A stretch of 30,173 bases of DNA from positions 1-30,173 of the forward strand of contig JACKCH010000029.1 in the NCBI GenBank assembly GCA_020634115.1. Direction: 5' to 3'. The stretch comes from Anaerolineaceae bacterium. Lineage in GTDB: Bacteria > Chloroflexota > Anaerolineae > Aggregatilineales > Phototrophicaceae. The notes under the pieces were generated by a model that saw nothing but the letters and a program-made list of their open reading frames with translations, was not told the DNA's origin and did not search any database. A program made the position numbers and the translations under genes. Positions 24,371 through 30,173 of this stretch are shown here, in pieces (positions within the stretch are counted from its first letter, which is position 1; each line of letters opens with the position of its first letter).

Positions 24371-25126
24371 ATGAGCGAATTTGTCTACGGCCATTGGGCC
24401 GTGATGGAAACGATGCGGGCGGGACGGCGAAAAATAGACCACCTCATGGTCGCGGACTCCGCCGAAGAAAAAGGGACGCTCAAGGATATTCTGGCCGAAG
24501 CCCGCAAGCGGAATGTGAAAATTCAGCGTTCGCCGCGCCGTATCCTGGATGATATGGCGGGCGGCGCAAATCACCAGAGCATCGTGGCGCGGGTGGGGAA
24601 CTATCCGTTTGCGGATGTTGAGGACGCGCTGTCGCTGGCACAGGAACGGAACGAAAAGCCGTTTCTGCTCATCCTCGATCTGCTCAAAGACCCGCAGAAT
24701 GTGGGTGTCCTGCTGCGTGTGGCTGAGGCGGTGGGCGTGCATGGTGTCATCATCCAGGAACGGCGCAGCGTGGGCGTGACTCCGGCTGTCGTGAATGCTT
24801 CGGCTGGCGCGGTAGAATATCTGAATGTGATCCAGGTGAGTAACCTGGTGAACACGATGAAGATGCTCAAAGAAGAGAATATCTGGATGGTCGGTTTTGA
24901 GGCCGGGCCGGATGTCCCCCCGATAGACCGTACCGACCTGAATATCGCTATTGCGATTGTCTTGGGAAGTGAAGGCGAAGGGATGCGCCGCCTCGTGCGC
25001 GATACCTGTGATATGACATTGACGCTGCCGATGCGCGGGCATGTCGCCAGCCTGAACGTAGCAACTGCCGGTTCAATTGCGTTATATACAGCGTGGCAGG
25101 CACGCGGTTGGCAAGGCTGGCGGTAA
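24371..25126 (+). CDS. rlmB: 23S rRNA 2'-O-ribose methyltransferase, SpoU family (RlmB/TrmH-like)
   Basis: The 251-residue protein has an N-terminal RNA-binding part (FVYGHWAVMETMRAGRRKIDHLMVA, typical of SpoU_sub_bind) and a SPOUT knot domain. Motif 1 covers about 103-116 (LDLLKDPQNVGVLLR, with Asn110 and Arg116), motif 2 about 198-205 (LGSEGEGM, Glu201) and motif 3 about 219-239 (LPMRGHVASLNVATAG, Ser227 and Asn229). These bind SAM in the deep trefoil knot. RlmB methylates G2251 of 23S rRNA; other SpoU proteins act on tRNA or on other rRNA sites, so the exact nucleotide is inferred from length and from linkage to cysS. The start is one base after the cysS stop. Confidence 0.88.
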   Translation: MSEFVYGHWAVMETMRAGRRKIDHLMVADSAEEKGTLKDILAEARKRNVKIQRSPRRILDDMAGGANHQSIVARVGNYPFADVEDALSLAQERNEKPFLLILDLLKDPQNVGVLLRVAEAVGVHGVIIQERRSVGVTPAVVNASAGAVEYLNVIQVSNLVNTMKMLKEENIWMVGFEAGPDVPPIDRTDLNIAIAIVLGSEGEGMRRLVRDTCDMTLTLPMRGHVASLNVATAGSIALYTAWQARGWQGWR

Positions 25127-25146
25127 AAATCAGCAAGCAAAATTAG

Positions 25147-25172
25147 CGAGGGCGCACAGTGATGCGCCCTCG
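25147..25172. repeat. Short intergenic palindrome, GGGCGC type (copy B)
   Basis: CGAGGGCGCA (25147-25156) and TGCGCCCTCG (25163-25172) form a perfect 10-bp stem with loop CAGTGA, 20 bp after the rlmB stop. It may end the cysS-rlmB transcript, but no T-tract follows directly. It resembles the hairpin at 26645-26664 in stem and loop. Confidence 0.6.
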
Positions 25173-25230
25173 TGAGAATGTTCGATTATTCACTTAATTT
25201 AGCGCAACGTACTTTTTTGAGGTTAGCCAC

Positions 25231-25788
25231 ATGATAGATGACATTCTGAACGAAACCAAACACAAGATGAAGGCCACCCTCTCAGTTTTTGAGGAAGACC
25301 TGCAAGGGATTCGCAGCGGGCGAGCCAGCACCGCATTGGTGGACCGGCTATTGGTCAACTACTACGACCAGGAAACGGAACTGCGCCAGCTTGCCAATAT
25401 CTCCACCCCGGAGGCGCTGCAAATTATGATCCGCCCGTATGACAAAACGGCGGTGCAGGCCATCGAACGGGCGATTCAGGCCGCCAATATCGGCGTAAAT
25501 CCCAACATTGATGGGGATATTATCCGGTTGAACATGCCTCCCCTGACAAAGGAACGCCGCCAGGATTTGGTGAAGTTCCTGCATAAACGGATTGAAGAAG
25601 GGCGCATCGCCATCCGCAATATCCGCCGCAGTGCGAATGATGACTTGAAAGAGTTCGAGCGCGAGAAACTGATCTCCGAAGATGAACAGGAACACGGTGA
25701 GGCTGAAGTGCAGAAACTCACCGATGAATACATCGCCAAGATGGAAGAAATGGGCAAACAGAAAGAAGAGGAAATCCTGGAAGTTTAG
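25231..25788 (+). CDS. frr: Ribosome recycling factor
   Basis: The 185-residue protein has the standard family length and sequence: an N-terminal helix with FEEDLQGIRSGRASTALVDRLLV, the beta domain around LRQLANISTPEALQIMIRPYDK and NPNIDGDIIRLNMPPLTKERR, and the long C-terminal helices rich in charged residues. It acts with EF-G to split ribosomes after termination. GAGGTTAG upstream of ATG serves as the ribosome site. In many genomes frr follows pyrH; here it stands between a palindrome and a lipoprotein gene, so the usual rpsB-tsf-pyrH-frr order is not kept in this window. Confidence 0.96.
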   Translation: MIDDILNETKHKMKATLSVFEEDLQGIRSGRASTALVDRLLVNYYDQETELRQLANISTPEALQIMIRPYDKTAVQAIERAIQAANIGVNPNIDGDIIRLNMPPLTKERRQDLVKFLHKRIEEGRIAIRNIRRSANDDLKEFEREKLISEDEQEHGEAEVQKLTDEYIAKMEEMGKQKEEEILEV

Positions 25789-25814
25789 CCCGGTTCTGGC
25801 GGGGCAAACCCACG

Positions 25815-26609
25815 ATGAATCGTATCCTACGGTGTTTAATCCCTCTGCTGTTCCTGCTCGCGGCTTGTGAACCGGAGAGCGCAGTTTCCTCGACTCCGGT
25901 GGATAGTGCCGGGCAGCCCAAACAGCTCGCCACCGTGTTTATCTCGCCCACGCCGGACGAAGCCCAACGGCAGGCGACTCAGGTCGCCGCCCCGCCGCTG
26001 GCAACCGCTGTACCGGTTCTCCCTACCGCCGCCCCGACGGCCTATGTGGGGGTGTTCCTGGGGGAAGCGGTAGACGAGGGTGAGCGGCCAGTGATTTCCC
26101 TGGTGAACCCGGCGCGCCCCACTGTACCTGGCGTGGTTGAACCGAGTAACTGTCTGTTGCAGGCTGACCCGGTGTATGGGTCGGCCTGGAGCACCGACCC
26201 GGCGGTGACGAGTACATTAGGCTGCGCACTGCAACCCACTGTACCGTTCCGGGGTGTGGTGCAGATTTTCGAGCGCGGCGTCATGTACTGGCGCGGCGAC
26301 ACCAATGAAATCTGGGCGATTGCCACCAGCGGCCCGGCTGCCGGGCGTTATTGGTACGCGGCCAACCTGCAGGAAGGCAACAACGACGACCTGACCGCAC
26401 CGGAGGGACTGCGGTTGCCAGTGCGCGGCTTTGGTATGATGTGGCGCAGCGTAGCAGGCGTGCGCGATTCACTGGGTTACGCCCGCATTGATGAACAGGA
26501 ACTCTCCATGCAGTCGCAGCGGTTCGAGGGAGGCTTACTCCACCTCGACAATGCCGCCGGGCAGGTGTTCGTCCTGCTGGTGGATGGCCGCGCCTTCGGG
26601 CCATACTGA
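25815..26609 (+). CDS. Hypothetical lipoprotein
   Basis: The 264-residue protein starts with a lipoprotein signal peptide ending in the lipobox LLAAC, so the mature protein would be lipidated at Cys18 and held on the outer face of the membrane. A Pro/Ala/Thr-rich spacer (about 20-75) follows. The C-terminal half contains the segments FRGVVQIFERGVMYWRG, LPVRGFGMMWRSVAGVRDSLGYA and QRFEGGLLHLD. This pattern of a glycine-initiated turn with an aromatic-rich repeat is reminiscent of LGFP-like or WG-type surface repeats and is common in Chloroflexota lipoproteins, but no function is known. It starts 26 bp after frr and may be read through from it. Confidence 0.75.
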   Translation: MNRILRCLIPLLFLLAACEPESAVSSTPVDSAGQPKQLATVFISPTPDEAQRQATQVAAPPLATAVPVLPTAAPTAYVGVFLGEAVDEGERPVISLVNPARPTVPGVVEPSNCLLQADPVYGSAWSTDPAVTSTLGCALQPTVPFRGVVQIFERGVMYWRGDTNEIWAIATSGPAAGRYWYAANLQEGNNDDLTAPEGLRLPVRGFGMMWRSVAGVRDSLGYARIDEQELSMQSQRFEGGLLHLDNAAGQVFVLLVDGRAFGPY

Positions 26610-26644
26610 GAGAGTGTTTACAACCCTCAGACGACTGGCGGTAG

Positions 26645-26664
26645 GGGCGCAAAGTGATGCGCCC
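26645..26664. repeat. Short intergenic palindrome, GGGCGC type (copy C)
   Basis: GGGCGCA (26645-26651) and TGCGCCC (26658-26664) form a 7-bp stem with loop AAGTGA, 35 bp after the lipoprotein stop. Stem and loop closely resemble copy B (25147-25172), and the lead-in TAGGGGCG matches copy A (1182-1203). Confidence 0.55.
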
Positions 26665-26766
26665 TGTTTGATTCCCTAATCGTGATTATCCTAAAAACGA
26701 CCCTTACTCATGGCTATGCGGTAAAATCAAATCGTTTCTCTCCATTGGCATCATAAAGGATCATTC

Positions 26767-27684
26767 ATGCTTTTAGTAGCAGCGGATTTCAAGAACAGTG
26801 GGACGGCAATCACCTGGAGTCTGATGCGCCAGGGGCAGTCGGCTTTAGCGGCGGTTGAACAGGGCATACGCGCAGTAGAACGCAATACAGAAGATGAAAC
26901 CGTTGGGCGGGGCGGCTTCCCCAACGCATTAGGGCAGATGGAACTGGACGCCGGGGTGATGGATGGCCGCACGCGGGCCAGCGGTGCGGTGGGGGCGCTG
27001 CAAGGCTTTCTCCACCCAGTCAGCATGGCCTACGCCGTGATGACCCGCCTGCCCCATGTGCTGCTGGTAGGCGAAGGCGCGGCACGATTCGCCGCCGAAA
27101 TTGGCGCAGAACGAGGCGAGAACCTGACCGAAGCTATGCACGACAACTGGCTGGCGTGGTGCCAGGAACACGGCTTTGACCCCCATAACCCTAACCAATC
27201 TTTGATGGAGACCGTTTTTAGGCAGGAAACGAAAACATCCGGCGGGACAACCGTTTACCTGGCGCTGGATGCGCAGGGAGATATGGTGGCGGCAACCAGT
27301 ACCAGCGGCTGGTCATGGAAGTATCCTGGGCGGTTGGGTGACAGCCCGATTGCCGGGGCGGGGTTTTACGCCGACAACCGCTATGGCGCGGCGGCCTGTA
27401 CCGGCGTGGGAGAAATCGCCATACGTTCCAGTATGGCGCGGATGGTGGTGGCCTATATGCAGATGGGGCGAACGGTGGTCGAGGCCGTGCCGGAGGCCAT
27501 GTCGGACATTCACTATCACGGCGACCAGACCAGCGGCATCACCGTCTATGCGATTTCGGCCAGCGGCGACCATTTTGTGGGTAGCAATTATGCTCAAGGC
27601 AGTCCGCACCCATACTATTACATGGCGTCGGGCGATGACGAGACTCCGGTGAAGCGTGATACGGTAGATTTGCGGGCGATTTGA
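26767..27684 (+). CDS. Ntn-type asparaginase / glycosylasparaginase-like hydrolase
   Basis: The 305-residue protein matches the type 2 asparaginase (N4-beta-N-acetylglucosaminyl-L-asparaginase, taspase-like) family of N-terminal nucleophile hydrolases, which cut themselves before a threonine to become active. The beta-subunit part is typical: VYLALDAQGDMVAATSTSGW, then KYPGRLGDSPIAGAGFYAD and ACTGVGE. The nucleophile would be Thr161 or Thr162. The residues just before it read Ser-Gly-Gly instead of the usual His-Asp, which is unusual and may affect self-processing. There is no signal peptide. Such enzymes hydrolyse glycosylasparagine, asparagine or isoaspartyl peptides. A TAAAAT box at 26722-26727 might belong to its promoter, without a clear -35. 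Confidence 0.8.
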   Translation: MLLVAADFKNSGTAITWSLMRQGQSALAAVEQGIRAVERNTEDETVGRGGFPNALGQMELDAGVMDGRTRASGAVGALQGFLHPVSMAYAVMTRLPHVLLVGEGAARFAAEIGAERGENLTEAMHDNWLAWCQEHGFDPHNPNQSLMETVFRQETKTSGGTTVYLALDAQGDMVAATSTSGWSWKYPGRLGDSPIAGAGFYADNRYGAAACTGVGEIAIRSSMARMVVAYMQMGRTVVEAVPEAMSDIHYHGDQTSGITVYAISASGDHFVGSNYAQGSPHPYYYMASGDDETPVKRDTVDLRAI

Positions 27685-27880
27685 TTGCCCGCCGAAACCT
27701 AGAGTCTCCTTAACACCATCGCCATTCCCCGACCTTTTCAGGTATGATTGCGGCATATCATGTAACGGCTCTTACCCACGCCTGCATTTAACATTTGAAA
27801 CCAGGCAGCATATACCAGAACTGAACCTGAAGGACAGGCTGGGGATAGAATCTGAAAACACTAGAGGAGAAAATAAACAC

Positions 27881-28897
27881 ATGGGATCCGTATCAGTAGC
27901 GATACTCGGCCTGAGCCGCGTGGGTGCGTCGGTGGCGCTGGCGTTGGAGCGGTATAACGTGAAGAAAGACGCGAAACACAGTTTTATCGTCACGCTGGCC
28001 GATTCACGCGGCGGTGTGCGGGATGACGCGCTCAAAGCTGGGATTGGCACGAAGGTCGAAAATAACCTGTTTAATGCCGTACAAAATCAGGACATCGTTG
28101 TTTTTAGCTTGCCGTATGCGGATATGCAGTCCGCTTATCGTGACCTGGGGTCGGAAATGCGCCCCGGCGCGGTGATCCTCGACTTGTCACCACTTAAGCA
28201 ACCCTCCCTGGAATGGGCTAAACAATACCTGCCGGATGAAGTACATCTCGTCGGGATGACGCCGGTTCTCAACCCCACCTACCTCTTCGATGGTCTGGAC
28301 GACACCGTCCATGCCAGAGCGGATTTATTCGACAAGGGGAACATGCTGCTCATGCCGTCAGCGTCGTGCATCAAGGAAGCGGTGGAACTGGCCTCGGACT
28401 TTTCTACATTGCTCGGCTCAAAGCCGCATTTTGTAGACCCGGTGGAACACGATGGTATCGTGGCGCTGACGGAAGGACTGCCTTCACTTCTTGGTGTGGC
28501 CGCTTTTTACGCAGCACAGAGGAGTCATGGCTGGGACGATGCCCAGCGCCTCACCAATCCAACCTTCGGACGGCTCACACGGAGCTTATACGACACACAC
28601 CCCGACGACCTGCGCGATTCCTGGCTGAACAACCGGGATAACCTGCTGCGCCACCTCGACTCTCTGCTAGATACGCTGGGCGAAATGCGGGACGCACTGG
28701 TGCGATCTGACCGGGACGCGCTGGAAGCCGCCCTGATTGGCTCGTCGGATGCCTACAGCGCGTGGATTAACCGGCGTGTCAGTGGCAAATGGGATGCGGA
28801 AGATAACAACATGAAAGAGGTCGGCAATACGGTAATGTCCGGCTTCCTCGGCGGCTATATCACCAAGCGATTGACCGGCAAGGGTGACGACGATTAA
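27881..28897 (+). CDS. TyrA/prephenate dehydrogenase-like NAD(P)-dependent protein lacking signature histidines
   Basis: The 338-residue protein opens with a Rossmann nucleotide site (VAILGLSRVGASVALAL) and follows the layout of the prephenate dehydrogenase family (PF02153): strand VVFSLPYADM, then VILDLSPLKQP, then the second helical domain. In true TyrA enzymes a GSHPMAG-type loop and an SHLPH motif carry catalytic and binding histidines. Here the loop reads VGMTPVLNP, with Thr127 at the histidine position, and the later motif reads EGLPS (198-202) after the kept His190-Asp191. It probably uses NAD(P) but acts on another substrate. AGAGGAGA about ten bases upstream of ATG gives a good start. 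No aromatic pathway genes are nearby. Confidence 0.7.
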   Translation: MGSVSVAILGLSRVGASVALALERYNVKKDAKHSFIVTLADSRGGVRDDALKAGIGTKVENNLFNAVQNQDIVVFSLPYADMQSAYRDLGSEMRPGAVILDLSPLKQPSLEWAKQYLPDEVHLVGMTPVLNPTYLFDGLDDTVHARADLFDKGNMLLMPSASCIKEAVELASDFSTLLGSKPHFVDPVEHDGIVALTEGLPSLLGVAAFYAAQRSHGWDDAQRLTNPTFGRLTRSLYDTHPDDLRDSWLNNRDNLLRHLDSLLDTLGEMRDALVRSDRDALEAALIGSSDAYSAWINRRVSGKWDAEDNNMKEVGNTVMSGFLGGYITKRLTGKGDDD

Positions 28898-28968
28898 GCG
28901 TGACGCAGACGAAGTTTCGCGCGTTTTGTCCCCCAATAAGTGAGGATTCGTCGAGGGGGGATTTCGGG

Positions 28969-29011
28969 TATAATAGGAGTGATTGTCAGCACAAGGGAAT
29001 ATCCCCCTTGT
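28969..29011 (+). promoter_or_regulatory. Putative nfeD promoter and 5' UTR hairpin
   Basis: A perfect TATAAT lies at 28969-28974 with only a poor -35 (TTCGTC, 28947-28952). Just after the presumed start, ACAAGGG (28991-28997) pairs with CCCTTGT (29005-29011), a 7-bp stem with a 7-nt loop that could be an operator or mRNA-stabilising hairpin. Confidence 0.4.
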
Positions 29012-29040
29012 TGAAGTGTTGACACTAGGTAAAAGAAACG

Positions 29041-29682
29041 ATGGAAACCCTTCTGAATGATCCGAACATTGTCTATCTGATCCTACTGTTCGGCCTGTGG
29101 GTGGGGGTCACTGCGGCTTACGTGCCGGGGACTGGCGTGATTGAACTGGTTTCGGTGATCGCGGTTGTCGGCAGCATTGTGCTGCTGGCCGAAATGCCCA
29201 CCAACTGGGCGGGCGTGGTGATCCTGGTACTGGGCGTCATCAGTTTCCTCCTGATCCCATTTCTCAGTCCTGCTTGGGCGCGGGCGGCGGAAGGCGGGCT
29301 GGTGCTTCAGGTATTGGGCAGCTTCTTACTTTTCCAGGATGGCGTCGCGGTATCCTGGCTGCTGATAGTGGTCATGATTGGCCTATCCGTCGTCTATCAC
29401 CGGCTGGTTTTGGTTCCCCTGCTCGTTAAAGCGCGGGAACATGTGGCCGTCGTGGACGATGATAGTCAGCTAATCGGCGCGTATGGGCGAGTCGTAAAAC
29501 CCTTCAGCCCGGTCGGTAGTGACTTCATCGGCACGGTGAACGTGCGCGGTGAACAGTGGACAGCGGCCTGTGACCACAAACTGAAATCCGGCGAGGATGT
29601 AGTGGTTCTTGAGCGTTATGGATTACAATTGCTTGTAGAGAGCATCAAACACAAACAAACACCCCAAACGGAGGAGGAGTAG
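29041..29682 (+). CDS. NfeD-like membrane protein
   Basis: The 213-residue protein has about four to five membrane helices (first at residues 9-30; others up to about 128) and a cytosolic or extracytoplasmic C-terminal OB-like domain from about 140 (LIGAYGRVVKPFSPVGSDFIGTVNVRGEQWTA), ending in an acidic tail. This is the short NfeD form without the ClpP-like protease domain. Such proteins are encoded next to stomatin/SPFH proteins, as here, where the next gene starts six bases after the stop. They are thought to act together in membrane microdomains and membrane quality control. The run GGAGGAG in the last codons doubles as the ribosome site of the partner gene. The TATAAT box at 28969 is its likely promoter. 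Confidence 0.88.
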   Translation: METLLNDPNIVYLILLFGLWVGVTAAYVPGTGVIELVSVIAVVGSIVLLAEMPTNWAGVVILVLGVISFLLIPFLSPAWARAAEGGLVLQVLGSFLLFQDGVAVSWLLIVVMIGLSVVYHRLVLVPLLVKAREHVAVVDDDSQLIGAYGRVVKPFSPVGSDFIGTVNVRGEQWTAACDHKLKSGEDVVVLERYGLQLLVESIKHKQTPQTEEE

Positions 29683-29688
29683 ACAAAC

Positions 29689-30173
29689 ATGGGAGACCTA
29701 TTGGGAAGCCAGGGGACACTGATACTGGTCGTATTTGTTGTCCTGGTCTTGTTCTATATCATTTCGCGCATGATTCGGGTCGTACCGGAAACCGAACGGC
29801 TGGTCGTGCTGGCTTTCGGGCGCTACGCCGGAACGCGCGGGCCAGGCATCGTGCTGATTATCCCGTTTATCGAGCAGGCGCGGCGCGTGGATGTCCGTGA
29901 ACGCTTCCTCGATATTCCGTCACAGACGGCCATCACCAAAGATAACGCGCCGATTGCGATTGACTTCCTGGTGTATTACCGAGTCGTGAATCCCAAACTC
30001 GCCGTCCTCCAGGTGGAAAACGTCGTCGCGGCAGCGGTCAACATCGCCACCACCACCCTTCGCGCCGTCATCGGTGATATTGACCTGGACGACGTGCTGG
30101 CGAAACGGGAACAGATTAACGATACATTGCGCGTCAAGCTGGACGAAGTCACCGAACGCTGGGGCTTGAAGAT
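29689..30173 (+). CDS. SPFH/stomatin-like protein (3' end beyond window)
   Basis: From ATG 29689 the frame is open for 161 codons to the right edge. It starts MGDLLGSQGTLILVVFVV with a membrane segment (about 10-28) and continues with the SPFH/Band 7 domain: VVPETERLVVLAFGRYAGTR, GPGIVLIIPFIEQARRVDVRE, and ATTTLRAVIGDIDLDDVL. Stomatin-family proteins form ring-like oligomers on membranes and associate with NfeD proteins and membrane proteases such as FtsH or ClpP-like NfeD. The gene lies six bases behind nfeD, with a GGAGGAG ribosome site formed by the end of that gene, so the pair is one operon. The C-terminal coiled-coil part is not in the window. Confidence 0.92.
   Translation, partial: MGDLLGSQGTLILVVFVVLVLFYIISRMIRVVPETERLVVLAFGRYAGTRGPGIVLIIPFIEQARRVDVRERFLDIPSQTAITKDNAPIAIDFLVYYRVVNPKLAVLQVENVVAAAVNIATTTLRAVIGDIDLDDVLAKREQINDTLRVKLDEVTERWGLK

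Overview
The window looks like chromosomal DNA of a Chloroflexota bacterium, most likely an Anaerolineae-type lineage, at moderately high GC. This is inferred from gene style rather than from any marker RNA: secreted clan GH-A glycosidase-like proteins with Pro/Thr linkers, SH3b domains, a FAS1-DUF4397-FAS1 protein, a GT39-type membrane glycosyltransferase with an extra C-terminal domain, and lone housekeeping genes scattered between accessory genes. No rRNA, tRNA, CRISPR array, insertion sequence or phage module was seen.

Layout. From 1 to 6.2 kb the genes are on the minus strand: a partial AlkZ-like winged-helix protein, two paralogous DinB/YfiT-type proteins, metG with its own terminator, a nucleotidyltransferase, and a histidine kinase broken by several frame changes. 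The broken kinase and the nucleotidyltransferase share an ATGA overlap. They lie downstream of a good promoter and a roughly 150-nt leader that can fold into a long stem, two small hairpins and a terminator, with a possible antiterminator. From 6.4 to 9.6 kb there is a DUF4349 protein, a methyltransferase, a small protein of unknown function and a Uma2-type nuclease.

From 9.8 to 19.9 kb all genes are on the plus strand: four consecutive secreted or membrane-anchored proteins with homologous clan GH-A domains, each keeping both catalytic glutamates but carrying different N-terminal modules, then a CopD-like membrane protein and a GT39-like glycosyltransferase. This reads as a cell-envelope glycan locus. 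RNase Z follows. The 21.0-22.8 kb stretch is an AT-rich promoter region plus a secreted protein with two nearly identical FAS1 domains, ended by a textbook terminator.

From 22.9 kb on there are translation genes (cysS, rlmB, frr), a lipoprotein, an Ntn-type asparaginase, a TyrA-like dehydrogenase that lacks the signature histidines, and an NfeD-stomatin pair that runs off the right edge.

The most promising unexplained objects are the structured leader RNA at about 6.03-6.18 kb and the tandem GH-A envelope locus.
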